DNA of 64,000 bases, taken from Amycolatopsis lexingtonensis. Lineage in GTDB: Bacteria; Actinomycetota; Actinomycetes; Mycobacteriales; Pseudonocardiaceae. A program made the position numbers and the translations under genes. Positions 6,526-15,121 of this stretch are shown here, piece by piece. Position 1 is the first letter of the stretch, and the number at the start of each line of letters is the position of its first letter. The stretch spans positions 5,935,501 to 5,999,500 of the forward strand of contig NZ_JADBEG010000001.1 in NCBI RefSeq assembly GCF_014873755.1. Direction: 5' to 3'. The notes below the pieces were generated by a model. That model searched no databases. It worked only from the letters and a program-made list of their open reading frames with translations, and was not told the DNA's origin.

Positions 6526-9264
6526 GTGACGCGCAGCGAGCCGTTCGTCGGGCGAGCCGGTGCCGCGGCCGAGCTGCGCGCGTGGCTCGCCGCGGCGGCC
6601 GGGGGCACCGGCGCGCTGGTGCTCGTCGGCGGTCCGGCGGGGATCGGGAAGTCCCGGCTGGTCGAGGCGGTCACGGACCGCGAAGCCGTGTGGGGCCGGT
6701 GCGTCGACGACCCGGGCGCGCCGCCGCTCTGGCCGTGGCGCCGGGTGCTGCAGGCCCTGCCGGAGGTGGGCGCGGAGGTCTCGCGCGCGCTGGCCGAGCT
6801 GGACGGCCACGACGGCACCGACCTGGTCGCGGCCCGCTTCCGGTTCGTCGCGGTGGCCGCCGACGCGCTGGTCGCCGCGGCCGCGCCGGCCGGTCTCGTC
6901 GTCGTCCTCGAAGACGTCCACTGGGCCGACGAAACGTCGTTGCGGCTGCTGCGGCACCTCGCGGGCGAGATCCGGCGCTCGCGCCTCGCCGTCGTCGCGA
7001 CCTACCGCGACACCGGCTCGCTCTCCGAAGCCCTGCCCGACCTGCTCGGGCGGCCGGGGACGGAGAGCCTGCGCCTGGAGCCGCTGACCGAACCCGACGT
7101 CCGCGCCTACCTCGCCGAGGTCGGCCGGTCCGCCGTCGACGCCGGGGAGGCGCTGCGGCGTTCGGGCGGGAACCCGCTCTACCTCAAGGCGGTCGCCCGC
7201 TCGTCGGCGACGGGCGGCGGCGAGGCGGAGCTGCGGCACCTCGTCCGCACCACCGTCGCCGGGCTCGACGACGGCGCGCGCGAGCTGCTGGCGATCGCTT
7301 CCGTGCTCGGTGAGGAGGTCGACGCGCACGTCGTCGCGGAGGTCGCCGGACGGCCGGCCGGCGACGTCGTCCCGGCGCTCGACCGCGCGGTGCGCGCCGG
7401 CGTGCTGCTGCCCGCCGAGGCCGGGTCCCGGCGGTTCGCCCACGCCGTCGTGCGCGACGGCATCTACGCCGACCTCGACCAGGGCGTCCGCGAGGACCTG
7501 CACGCCCGGGCCGCGGCCGCGCTGGAGCACCGCGCCGAACCGGGGGTCGTGGCCGGGCACTGGCTGCGTTCGGCGGCGACGCCGGACGCACTGGCCCGGG
7601 CGGCCGGGTGGGCCGAAGCGGCGGCCCGGGACGCCACCCGCACGCTCGCCTTCACCGAGGCCGCGCGCTTCCTGTCCTTGGCCCTCGACTGCCGTCGCCG
7701 CGCGGGCCTGCGCGACGGGCTCGCCGCTTTACTCGTCGACCTCGCGACCGCGGAATACCGGGCGGGCCGCTTCGCCCGCAGCTTCGGCCATGCGCGCGAA
7801 GCCGCCGGGCTGACGTCCGATCCGGCGCTGGCCGCCGCCGCGGCGCTCGTCGTCCGCGACACGTCGGCGCCCGACCTGCTGCCCGGGATGGCCGAGCTCA
7901 CGGCGTCCGCGCTGGCGGCGCTCGGCCCCGAAGCGGACCCGGCGGTGCGGGCGAAACTCCTCGCGCAGGCCGCGGCCGTGGCGGCCGACTACGGGCGGGC
8001 GACCGAAGCCGTCAAGACCGCCGACGAGGCGATGGCCCTCGCGGAACTCTCCGGCGACCAAGAGGCGCGGCTCGACGCCGTCCGCGCCCGGCTGAAGATC
8101 CGCCCGACGGAGCTGCCGCTGGCCGAACGGCTGCGGCTCGGCTCGCTCGCCGTGGCACTCGGCGGCACGGGACGGCCGCTCGTGGCGCTGTGGGGGCACA
8201 AGTGGCGGCTCGACGCGGCGTTCGAGGTCGGCACGGTGCCCGTCGTCGACGCCGAGCTCGCCGCGATCTCCGCGCTGGCCGCGACCACCCGGCTGCCGCT
8301 GATCCGGTGGCACGAGCTGCGGCTGCGGGCGTCGGTGGCGGCCTACCGCGGGGCGTTCGCCGAAGCCCGCGCGCAGAACCGGCTCGCGAGCGAGCTCGCG
8401 GCGGCGGAACTGGCCGAAGACCGGTCCGCGGCCGGGATGTCGTTCGCGTTCGCGCAGCAGTTCGCCGACCTGGTCGGCGACCCGGCCGAGCTGCCCGCCG
8501 GGTACGAGGAGCTGCTGGCGATCGCGCCGCCGTTGCCGATCACGATCATCTCCCGGCCGCTCTGCGCCCTGCTCGACGGCCGCCGCGACGAGGCACGGGC
8601 CGGGTACGACGCCCTGCGCCCGCGCCTGCGCGACCCCGACTTCCTCGGCCAGTCCCCGGGTATCGGCCCGAACCTGCTGCCGCTGCTCGAAGCGTTCGAA
8701 GACGTCGAGACCGCGGAGTGGCTCGCCAAGCAGCTCGCCGACGCGCCGCCGGTCGCTTCCGGCGGCGCGGGCACCTTCTGCAGCGACTGCTCCAGCAGCT
8801 GGTCCGCCCGCCTGGCCGCGTTGCTGGGGCGGCACGACGAAGCCGTGCCGCTGCTCGAAGAAGCGGTCGCGTGGGACGCGCGCCTCGGCGCCCGGCCCTA
8901 CGTCGTGCACAACCGCGTCCGCCTGGCGGCCGAGCTCCTCGCCCTCGGCGATCTTTCGCGCGCGGAAACCCTGGCGCGGCAAGCGGCGGACGAAGCCCGG
9001 CGGCTCGGGATGCCGGGCTGGCTGAGCGAGGCGACCGCGGTGCTCGACCGGGCGCGGACCGCGGCCGACCCGCTGACCGGCCGCGAACGGGAGATCGCGG
9101 CGCTCGTCGCCGGCGCGCTGAGCAACCGGCAGATCGCCCACCGCCTGGTGCTTTCCGAGCGCACGGTGGAAAGCCACGTCCGCAGCGTCCTGGCCAAGCT
9201 GGGCCTGGCCAACCGGACCGAGGTGGCGGCGTGGGCCCGCCGCCGGGGGCTCACCGCGGGCTGA
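6526..9264 (+). CDS. LAL-type LuxR transcriptional regulator (large ATPase)
   Basis: 912 aa from the GTG at 6526, chosen because PFVGRAGAAAELRAWL immediately follows, the canonical N-terminus of this family, and a GGAGGGG precedes it; the frame is open to 6382. Order: STAND/AAA ATPase with Walker A GGPAGIGKS (around 36) and a Walker B-like LVVVLEDVHWAD (around 125), a long helical TPR-like middle (350-830), and a C-terminal LuxR helix-turn-helix (LTGREREIAALVAG through RTVESHVRSVLAKLGL). Such proteins activate nearby catabolic or biosynthetic operons on ligand and ATP binding. Confidence 0.92.
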   Translation: MTRSEPFVGRAGAAAELRAWLAAAAGGTGALVLVGGPAGIGKSRLVEAVTDREAVWGRCVDDPGAPPLWPWRRVLQALPEVGAEVSRALAELDGHDGTDLVAARFRFVAVAADALVAAAAPAGLVVVLEDVHWADETSLRLLRHLAGEIRRSRLAVVATYRDTGSLSEALPDLLGRPGTESLRLEPLTEPDVRAYLAEVGRSAVDAGEALRRSGGNPLYLKAVARSSATGGGEAELRHLVRTTVAGLDDGARELLAIASVLGEEVDAHVVAEVAGRPAGDVVPALDRAVRAGVLLPAEAGSRRFAHAVVRDGIYADLDQGVREDLHARAAAALEHRAEPGVVAGHWLRSAATPDALARAAGWAEAAARDATRTLAFTEAARFLSLALDCRRRAGLRDGLAALLVDLATAEYRAGRFARSFGHAREAAGLTSDPALAAAAALVVRDTSAPDLLPGMAELTASALAALGPEADPAVRAKLLAQAAAVAADYGRATEAVKTADEAMALAELSGDQEARLDAVRARLKIRPTELPLAERLRLGSLAVALGGTGRPLVALWGHKWRLDAAFEVGTVPVVDAELAAISALAATTRLPLIRWHELRLRASVAAYRGAFAEARAQNRLASELAAAELAEDRSAAGMSFAFAQQFADLVGDPAELPAGYEELLAIAPPLPITIISRPLCALLDGRRDEARAGYDALRPRLRDPDFLGQSPGIGPNLLPLLEAFEDVETAEWLAKQLADAPPVASGGAGTFCSDCSSSWSARLAALLGRHDEAVPLLEEAVAWDARLGARPYVVHNRVRLAAELLALGDLSRAETLARQAADEARRLGMPGWLSEATAVLDRARTAADPLTGREREIAALVAGALSNRQIAHRLVLSERTVESHVRSVLAKLGLANRTEVAAWARRRGLTAG

Positions 9265-9510
9265 AGGCGAACACCGCTTCGGTGAACTGGTCCGGGTCGA
9301 AGTCCATGGCCTGGTGCGCCTGGCCGTGCAGCGGCACGACGTCGGCGCCGGGAATCCGGTCCGCGACCGCCCGCACGGCCGGCCGGAGGTAGTCCGGGCT
9401 CTCCGTGCCGGCGAACAGCCGGACCGGGATCGCGATTTCGGCGAGCCGCCGGGGCCGGGGCGGCGATGCCCTCGCCCTCGCGCCGGATGGCGTACTCGGC
9501 GGCCGTTCCC
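9251..9510 (-). pseudogene. Alpha/beta-hydrolase C-terminal remnant
   Basis: One minus-strand frame ending at TGA 9253-9251 reads AEIAIPVRLFAGTESPDYLR and later HGQAHQAMDFDPDQF, the acid and histidine region at the end of an alpha/beta hydrolase. Similarity continues upstream in another frame (AAEYAIRREGEG), indicating a frameshift, and everything upstream is replaced by the palindromic element at 9518. The nucleophile-bearing half is absent. The stop overlaps the 3' end of the LuxR gene by 14 bp. Confidence 0.65.
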
Positions 9511-9517
9511 CCCAAAC

Positions 9518-9570
9518 GTCTTGAATGAGTCATTCAGGACGCCCGAAGACCTGAATGAGTCATTCAGGAC
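9518..9570. repeat. 53-bp double-palindrome element, copy 1
   Basis: Two copies of the 15-bp palindrome TGAATGAGTCATTCA (starting 9522 and 9552) flank a short CG-rich spacer that contains CCCGAAGA. The same architecture occurs at 30937 and 39127. In this copy both half-palindromes have G at the centre, giving one mismatch when the halves pair, and the right end reads AGGAC instead of AAGAC, so it looks the most decayed. It abuts the broken hydrolase. Confidence 0.85.
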
Positions 9571-9709
9571 GTTCGACGAGCCGGTCACCGGCGGCGGAGC
9601 AGGCCTGGCCGCGCGACTTTGCCGGAACCCTGGGCGCACCCGCTGTGAGGTCGCTGTGCATCCGCCGCCGTGCGCTGCCGATCCGGCCGACCTGTGGTGA
9701 TCTGAAAGG

Positions 9710-10453
9710 GTGGCGATCAAGGTTCTCCGGCCGGCCGCGCTGGCCGTGGCGGCGGTGCTGGTGCTGGGCACCGGCTTGGCCGTCGGCGCGGACACGACCG
9801 TCGACGACGCCTACGCCGCCGGTTCCCCGCTCCCGGCCGCTTCGGCGGAAACCACCACTCCGGCGAAAACCGTTTCCCCGGTCGGCGCGTTGTTCGCGAA
9901 CGGCGGCCATTTCTGCTCCGCGAGCGTCGTCCACTCGGGAACCGGCGATCTGGTGCTGACGGCCGCGCACTGCGTCCGGGACGGAATGGCGTTCGCGCCC
10001 GGTTATCACGACGGCGTCGCGCCACTGGGAATGTGGCCGGTGACCGGGACGACGGTTGCCGAAGGCTGGACTTCGTCGGCCGACCCGGATCTCGATTTCG
10101 CGTTCCTGACCGTTCAGCAGCCCGGGAATCCGGCTTCACTGGAAAGCCTCACCGGCGCGAACACCCTCGGCGTGAATCGCGGATTCGACCACCGGATCAC
10201 CCTCACGGGGTACCCCGACACCACTGATTCCCCCGTCGTTTGCGACGGCACGACCACGCGCTCGGACACCTACCAGATGCAGGTCGCCTGCCCCGGTTTC
10301 CCCGACGGGACCAGCGGCGGCCCGTGGGTGACCGGCGGCGAGGTCATCGGCGTCATCGGCGGTTACCAGCTCGGCGGCGACACCCCGGACGTCTCCTACA
10401 GCGCCTATTTCGACGACGACATCGCGAAGCTCTACGCCACGGCCACGAGCTGA
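9710..10453 (+). CDS. Secreted trypsin-like serine protease
   Basis: 247 aa, start GTG at 9710 behind a GAAAGG. The N-terminus (KVLRPAALAVAAVLVLGTG) is a Sec signal peptide, followed by a 30-residue propeptide-like Ala/Thr/Pro stretch. The catalytic triad is readable: His in LTAAHC (around 86), Asp in PDLDFAFL (around 129), Ser in GTSGGPW (around 204). Cys pairs flank the triad as in glutamyl-endopeptidase or trypsin-like S1 enzymes. Monocistronic; a bidirectional terminator follows. Confidence 0.9.
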   Translation: MAIKVLRPAALAVAAVLVLGTGLAVGADTTVDDAYAAGSPLPAASAETTTPAKTVSPVGALFANGGHFCSASVVHSGTGDLVLTAAHCVRDGMAFAPGYHDGVAPLGMWPVTGTTVAEGWTSSADPDLDFAFLTVQQPGNPASLESLTGANTLGVNRGFDHRITLTGYPDTTDSPVVCDGTTTRSDTYQMQVACPGFPDGTSGGPWVTGGEVIGVIGGYQLGGDTPDVSYSAYFDDDIAKLYATATS

Positions 10454-10459
10454 AAACGC

Positions 10460-10501
10460 GAACCGGGCCCGCGTCCCTGGCGGAGGACACGAGCCCGGTT
10501 C
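10460..10501. terminator. Bidirectional terminator between convergent genes
   Basis: Nine-base perfect arms GAACCGGGC (10460-10468) and GCCCGGTTC (10493-10501), extended by inner GTCC/GGAC pairing, sit between the convergent protease and DUF11 genes. No T tract follows, which is usual in high-GC actinomycetes. Confidence 0.75.
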
Positions 10502-10516
10502 ACCTCTCGCGAACCC

Positions 10517-11383
10517 TCAGCAGGTCACGATGAGCCCGGTGAGCGCCGAGCACGTCTTCGACGCGCTGTCGTTGGCGGCGTTGGGATCCGTCGGCGAACT
10601 CGCCGTCCGCACCGCGGTCGTGGTGTACGAACCGAGCGCGAGCAGGCCGCCGTTGACCGAGAACTTCGCCGTCGCCGAGGCTCCGCTGGCCAGCGACGCG
10701 ACGTCGCAGTTCACGCTCCTCGTGGTGCCGACGTGGGCGCAGCCGGTGCCGCTGGCGTAGGACAGGCCCGACGCGTACGTGGCCACGACACGGATCCCGG
10801 TCGCGGCGGACGGGCCGTCGTTCGTCACGGTCACCGTGTAGTCGATGCGCGCGTTCAGCCCGCCGTGCCCGGTCGCGGCGAGCGCGACCTTGACGTCGGC
10901 CTGGGTCACCTGCTGGCCGACGGTCATGACCGGGCCGTCCAGGATGTCGAAGGCGTAGTTGTCGCCGACGAACTGGTGCTGCAGTGTGAACTGCCCGGGC
11001 GCGGCGGTGTCCTTGACCCGCAAGGTCCACACCGTGGTCCTCGTGCCGCCGGCTTCGAGGTCGCCGAACGCGGCGCGGTAGCTGCTGCCGGCCTGGAAGC
11101 AGCCGACCGCCGTCGTGTTGGTGCACGACACGACGTCGACGACGTCGGTGATCGCGGTGGGGTTCCCGTAAATGGCACCCTTCGCGAAGGTCACCGTGAA
11201 ATCGCGGTCGTTGTGAATGGTCTGCGTGACGGTGAACGTCTGCCCCGGCACCACGCTCGTGGTGCTGACCGTGACGGCGCTCGAGGGATCGGCCGCCTGC
11301 GCGGCGGGTGCGATTGCGAAAAACGCCGTGGCCAGTGCGGCCACCGCGGACAGGATCGTGGTCCGTCGCCAGCTTCGTTGCAT
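10517..11383 (-). CDS. Secreted DUF11-repeat (conserved repeat domain) protein
   Basis: 288 aa. A Sec signal peptide (MQRSWRRTTILSAVAALATA, cleavage near AQAAD) is followed by two Ig-like beta domains. The second, from about residue 175, carries DYTVTVTNDGPSAATGIRV and later NAANDSASKTC, the hallmark of DUF11 repeats found in surface and exported proteins. Cysteines come in pairs, consistent with an extracellular fold. No anchor motif is visible, so it is probably released. Function unknown. Confidence 0.85.
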   Translation of the reverse strand: MQRSWRRTTILSAVAALATAFFAIAPAAQAADPSSAVTVSTTSVVPGQTFTVTQTIHNDRDFTVTFAKGAIYGNPTAITDVVDVVSCTNTTAVGCFQAGSSYRAAFGDLEAGGTRTTVWTLRVKDTAAPGQFTLQHQFVGDNYAFDILDGPVMTVGQQVTQADVKVALAATGHGGLNARIDYTVTVTNDGPSAATGIRVVATYASGLSYASGTGCAHVGTTRSVNCDVASLASGASATAKFSVNGGLLALGSYTTTAVRTASSPTDPNAANDSASKTCSALTGLIVTC

Positions 11384-11499
11384 AGTCGTGATCTCGCTGT
11401 TCGGGTCCGGGAATGCCGCTATGACAGGTGGTGCGTGCTCTTTTCGGGGACGTCCGACGCTGTTCAGTCGCCCCGATCCCGGAATTCGTTACCGCCATC

Positions 11500-11521
11500 C
11501 GGCGGCCCCGCGGAGCCGCCG
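11500..11521 (-). terminator. Hairpin after TetR gene
   Basis: CGGCGGC (11500-11506) and GCCGCCG (11515-11521) form a perfect 7-bp stem immediately after the TetR stop codon on the minus strand. Confidence 0.5.
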
Positions 11522-12151
11522 TCAGGACGGGCGCCAGCGGCCGTTCATCTCACCCGGGCGCGGCGGCGGGCCCGGCAGATCGGGCGCGCCGCCAGCGGCC
11601 AGCCCCTCGACGAGCAGCGCGAGGTAGCGCCGCCGCAGCTGGGTGGTGCGCTCCTGGTCTTCGACGCGGATGGCCGCGCAGCATTCGAGGACCATGCCGA
11701 GGTCTTCGGCGACGGCGTCCCGGCGCAGCCGCCCGGTCACGCGCGCCCGCTCGACCAGGTCCCGGGTCAGCTCGTTCGCGCGGCGGGCGTCCTCGCCCAT
11801 GTCGGGCGTGGGGGTGAAGGTGCCGGCGAGGTGCACGGTCAGCGAGTGCACGTCGGCGTCCACGACCCGGCCGAGGAAGCCGGTGAGCGCCGCCCAGCCG
11901 TCGGGCTCTTCGGCGGCGGCTTCGGCTTCGCGGATGTAGGTGCGGAGGCCGTCGTGGCAGAGCCGGCAGAGCAGCACCTCCTTGCTCGGGTAGCGCCGGT
12001 AGAGCGCGCTGATGCCGACGCCGGCGCGCTCGGCCACGTGCGAGATCGGCGCCTTCGGGTCGACGAGGAAGACCTGGCGGGCGGCATCGAGGATGACGAC
12101 GTCGTTGCGGGCGGCCTGGCCGCGGCGGCCGGGCAGGGCGGTCTCGGGCAT
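11522..12151 (-). CDS. TetR family transcriptional regulator
   Basis: 209 aa. The N-terminal helix-turn-helix reads DAARQVFLVDPKAPISHVAE then RAGVGISALYRRYPSKEVLL (residues 20-60), standard for TetR. The C-terminal ligand domain is divergent, with paired Cys (LLCRLCHDG; LECCAAI). It is divergent from the epoxide-hydrolase fusion at 12239, and the 87-bp gap holds long inverted repeats, so it most likely represses itself and the hydrolase. Confidence 0.92.
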   Translation of the reverse strand: MPETALPGRRGQAARNDVVILDAARQVFLVDPKAPISHVAERAGVGISALYRRYPSKEVLLCRLCHDGLRTYIREAEAAAEEPDGWAALTGFLGRVVDADVHSLTVHLAGTFTPTPDMGEDARRANELTRDLVERARVTGRLRRDAVAEDLGMVLECCAAIRVEDQERTTQLRRRYLALLVEGLAAGGAPDLPGPPPRPGEMNGRWRPS

Positions 12152-12165
12152 GGCTCCAGATTAGC

Positions 12166-12221
12166 ACTGGAACGGATCATTCCGCTCTGGTACAGTTCGG
12201 AACGAAGCATTCCGTTCCAGT
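12166..12221. promoter_or_regulatory. Operator region for TetR / epoxide hydrolase pair
   Basis: ACTGGAACGGA (12166-12176) and TCCGTTCCAGT (12211-12221) are perfect 11-bp arms. Inside them lie CGGATCATTCCG and CGGAACGAAGCATTCCG, each a near palindrome with GGAA/TTCC half sites. This looks like two TetR dimers bound side by side over both divergent promoters. Confidence 0.7.
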
Positions 12222-12238
12222 CTTCCGAGGAGCCAGCC

Positions 12239-13945
12239 ATGACCGTCCCCGCCATCCGCCCCTTCCGCGCCGAGATCCCCCAGGCCAAGCTCGACGACCT
12301 GCAGAACCGCCTGCGCGGTGCGCTGTGGCCGGACGACCTGCCCGCCGAGTACGGCGTCACGAACGAGCGGGTCCGCGCGCTGGCCGAACACTGGCTGGGC
12401 GGCTTCGACTGGCGGGCCTTCGAGGCGCGGCTCAACGCGCACCCGCAGTTCGTGACGGAGATCGACGGCGAGACCATCCACTTCCTGCACGTCCGGTCGT
12501 CGCGGCCGGACGCGACACCGCTGGTGCTGACGCACGGCTGGCCGGGGTCGATCGCGGAGTACCTGGACGTGATCGGCCCGCTGACCGAGCCGGAGTCGGC
12601 CGACGAGCCGGCGTTCCACCTGGTGATCCCGTCCCTGCCCGGCTTCGGCTTCTCGGGCCCGGCGAAGTCGGCGGGCTGGGGCACCCACCGCACGGCGGCG
12701 GCGTGGGCCGAGCTGATGAGCCGCCTCGGGTACGAGTCCTACGGCGCGGCGGGCAACGACGCGGGGTCGATGATCTCGCCGGAGATCGGCAGGCTGGCGC
12801 CGGACAAGGTCGTCGGCGTGCACGTCACGCAGCTGTTCTCGTTCCCGTCCGGCGACCCGGCGGAGATGGCGGACCTGAGCGAGGCCGACCAGGCCGCGCT
12901 CGCGCACCTCCAGTGGTTCTACGACAACATGTTCTCGTTCAACACGCTGCACAGCCAGCAGCCGCACACGCTGGCGTTCGCGCTGGCGGACTCCCCGCTC
13001 GGCCTGCTGGCGTGGAACGCCCAGCTGTTCGGCGAGCACCTGGACGCGGACTTCGTCCTGGCGAACGTGGCGCTGTACTGGCTGACCGGCACGGCGGGCT
13101 CGTCGATCCGGTTCTACTACGAGGACGCGCACAATCCGGCCCGCCCGGAGGGCCCCACCACGGTCCCGACGGCCCTGGCGATGTTCGCGGGCGACTTCCA
13201 GTCGATCCGCCGCTTCGCCGAGCGCGACCACGCGAACATCGTGAGCTGGAACGCGTACGACACGGCAGCGAAGGAGGGCGGCCCCCGCGACGCGGCCGGC
13301 CACTACGCGGCGCACGAAGCCCCGGAGGTCCTGGTGGCGGACATCCGCCAGTTCTTCGCGAGCCTGCGCCCGGCAACGCCGTGGCCGCTCCTGACCCAGT
13401 CCCACGAAGCCCTCCGCACGGCGATCGAGGACGTGCCGGACTGGTCGGCCCCGACCCCGTGCGCGGCGTGGAACGTCACCCAGGTCCTCCAGCACGCGGC
13501 AGGCGACCAGCTGGGCTACGCGGCCTTCATCACCGGCTCGGGCGGCCCGGACTTCGACCCGTTCTCCCCGTCGGGCACCCTCGCCACCAAGCCCGCGGAC
13601 TTCCTCGAGCCCACCCTCGCCACCGCGGCAGCCGCCTTCGCCACGATCACCCCGGAAGCGACAGCGGTCCCCACGCCCCTCCCCCAGGGCGCCCTCCCGG
13701 CCCCGTTGGCCGTGGGCGCGGCAGCCCTGGACGCGGCGATCCACGCCTGGGACATCGCGATGGCTTCGGGCCGCCCGTCTCCGTTGACCGAGGAACTGGC
13801 GGAAGCCCTGCTCCCGGTGGCGAAGCAGCTGGCCGAACCCCTCCGCGGCTTCGCCTACGCCCCGGCCCTGGACGGCCCCGCCGACGACGACGCGGCCTCA
13901 GCCCTGCTGCGCTACCTGGGCCGCGATCCGCAGTGGACAGCTTGA
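12239..13945 (+). CDS. Epoxide hydrolase fused to a TIGR03086/mycothiol-isomerase-like domain
   Basis: 568 aa; ATG at 12239 behind CGAGGAG. Residues 1-110 are the epoxide-hydrolase N-terminal domain, followed by an alpha/beta hydrolase core: oxyanion motif HGWPGS (around 98), Asp nucleophile in GNDAG (around 172) and His in the HYAAHEAPE segment (around 360). From about residue 380 a second domain begins (DWSAPTPCAAWNVTQVLQHAAGD), matching the TIGR03086 / maleylpyruvate-isomerase-like DinB fold, which has a metal-binding His in that position. The two activities are usually separate proteins. Probably detoxifies an epoxide under TetR control. Confidence 0.85.
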   Translation: MTVPAIRPFRAEIPQAKLDDLQNRLRGALWPDDLPAEYGVTNERVRALAEHWLGGFDWRAFEARLNAHPQFVTEIDGETIHFLHVRSSRPDATPLVLTHGWPGSIAEYLDVIGPLTEPESADEPAFHLVIPSLPGFGFSGPAKSAGWGTHRTAAAWAELMSRLGYESYGAAGNDAGSMISPEIGRLAPDKVVGVHVTQLFSFPSGDPAEMADLSEADQAALAHLQWFYDNMFSFNTLHSQQPHTLAFALADSPLGLLAWNAQLFGEHLDADFVLANVALYWLTGTAGSSIRFYYEDAHNPARPEGPTTVPTALAMFAGDFQSIRRFAERDHANIVSWNAYDTAAKEGGPRDAAGHYAAHEAPEVLVADIRQFFASLRPATPWPLLTQSHEALRTAIEDVPDWSAPTPCAAWNVTQVLQHAAGDQLGYAAFITGSGGPDFDPFSPSGTLATKPADFLEPTLATAAAAFATITPEATAVPTPLPQGALPAPLAVGAAALDAAIHAWDIAMASGRPSPLTEELAEALLPVAKQLAEPLRGFAYAPALDGPADDDAASALLRYLGRDPQWTA

Positions 13946-13960
13946 ACTCCGGGCCGGACA

Positions 13961-13996
13961 GCCTGCCGGGAACCACCGCGGTGGTTTCCGGCAGGC
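13961..13996 (+). terminator. Strong hairpin terminator
   Basis: An 18-bp stem starts GCCTGCCGG and closes with CCGGCAGGC, broken only by one G.T pair, 16 bp after the hydrolase stop. Confidence 0.8.
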
Positions 13997-14040
13997 ACAC
14001 GCACAGGTCTTCCGCCCCCTGGCCACACCCACCAACGTCG

Positions 14041-14177
14041 CCACGCCAACCGCTCGCCCCACTACACCCGCCACACCAAGCGCCTGCCCCCACACGGCCA
14101 CGCCCGCCACGCCAACCGCTCGCCCCCGCGACACCCGCCACGCCAACCGCTCGCCTCCGCCACACCAAGCGCCTGCC
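14041..14177. repeat. Interspersed 18-bp repeats in a non-coding stretch
   Basis: The 585 bases from 13946 to 14530 hold no convincing gene. Five 18-bp units occur at 14041, 14071, 14107, 14138 and 14160. Three read CCACGCCAACCGCTCGCC and two read CCACACCAAGCGCCTGCC, in order A-B-A-A-B. The region is strongly C-rich on the plus strand, and on the minus strand reads as Gly/Trp/Arg repeats with no start context. Spacing is irregular (30, 36, 31, 22 bp). Confidence 0.75.
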
Positions 14178-14530
14178 CCACCCGGCCACCACCGCCGAGG
14201 CCATCACGCCGAAACCCCGAGCCCGCCGCGCTCGCGGGTCGGCTGGCATTCCCGCCCCGGTCGCCCGGACAGCCCGAGCCCGCAGCCACCGCCCGCCAGC
14301 CGCGGAACCCGCCAGTACCGCGGCCCCAGCAGTCCGCCCCCACCGGTGCAGCCGCTCCGGCGGGCCAGTCGCCCCGGCGGCCTCGGGCCCGCGAGGCAGC
14401 CGCATCCACAACCAGGCCCACCGACCGCAACCATCACCCCAGAACTCCGCCCCCACCAAAGCCCCCACCCGGCCACCGGAACGCAAACCCGTCCTTCGTC
14501 GCCTCCCCTCTCCCCCGCCCCCTCGGTACC

Positions 14531-15121
14531 GTGTCCCGCATGATGCGCAAGGCGGTCGCCGTCCGGCGGGAGGAGATCGTGGGGGCCGCGCTCGGACAAA
14601 TCCGTGAACGGGGCATCGCCGGAGTCCGGGCCGCCGACGTCGCCAAAGCCCTGGACGTCAGCACCGCGCTGATCTTCTACCACTTCGGCACCCTCGAAGC
14701 CCTCATCATCGAAGCCTTCCGCCAAGCCGCCGAAACCGCCCTCGCCACCCTCCGCGCCCAACTCGCGGAAGGCGGCCCCACCGAAGCCCGGCTCAACGCC
14801 GTCCTCACGCTCTACGGCCCCACGCACCCCGGCCACAACTGGCAGCTCTGGATCGAAGCGCAGGCCGCCGCCATGCGAGATCCCGAACTGCGGGGTGTCC
14901 TGCAACGGCTGGACCAGCGGTGGCGGGACGCCGTCGTCACCCTGATCACCGAGGGCGTGCGAACCGGGGTCTTCCGCTGCGAAGACCCGCGCGGGGCCGC
15001 CTGGCGGCTGACTTCGCTACTGGACGGCCTGGCCGTCCAGGTCGTCGCGAAGACGGGGTCCGTCACCGCCGCCGACTGTGCGCGGTGGGTCGAGCAGGCC
15101 GTGAAGCAGGAGCTCGGGTGA
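14531..15121 (+). CDS. TetR family transcriptional regulator
   Basis: 196 aa from GTG 14531; ATGs at 14540 and 14543 are alternative starts. The helix-turn-helix lies at residues 12-55 (EIVGAALGQIRERGIAGVRA, then VSTALIFYHFGTLEALI), followed by a BetI-like C-terminal domain. Its TGA overlaps the GTG of the dehydrogenase (GTGA at 15118-15121), so the regulator leads a three-gene operon with the dehydrogenase and LLM oxidoreductase and probably autoregulates it. Confidence 0.9.
   Translation: MSRMMRKAVAVRREEIVGAALGQIRERGIAGVRAADVAKALDVSTALIFYHFGTLEALIIEAFRQAAETALATLRAQLAEGGPTEARLNAVLTLYGPTHPGHNWQLWIEAQAAAMRDPELRGVLQRLDQRWRDAVVTLITEGVRTGVFRCEDPRGAAWRLTSLLDGLAVQVVAKTGSVTAADCARWVEQAVKQELG

Noticed and set aside
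9314..9700. Plus-strand frame with LNESFRTPEDLNESFR
   Set aside because: Same cause: translated palindrome copy 1.
7729..9795. A 688-codon minus-strand frame
   Set aside because: Shadow of the LuxR gene; the only real signal on this strand is the short hydrolase remnant at 9251-9510 in another frame.
13647..14486. 279-codon minus-strand frame over the repeats
   Set aside because: Gly/Trp/Arg repeats come from the 18-bp units, no ribosome site, and it overlaps the end of the epoxide-hydrolase fusion.
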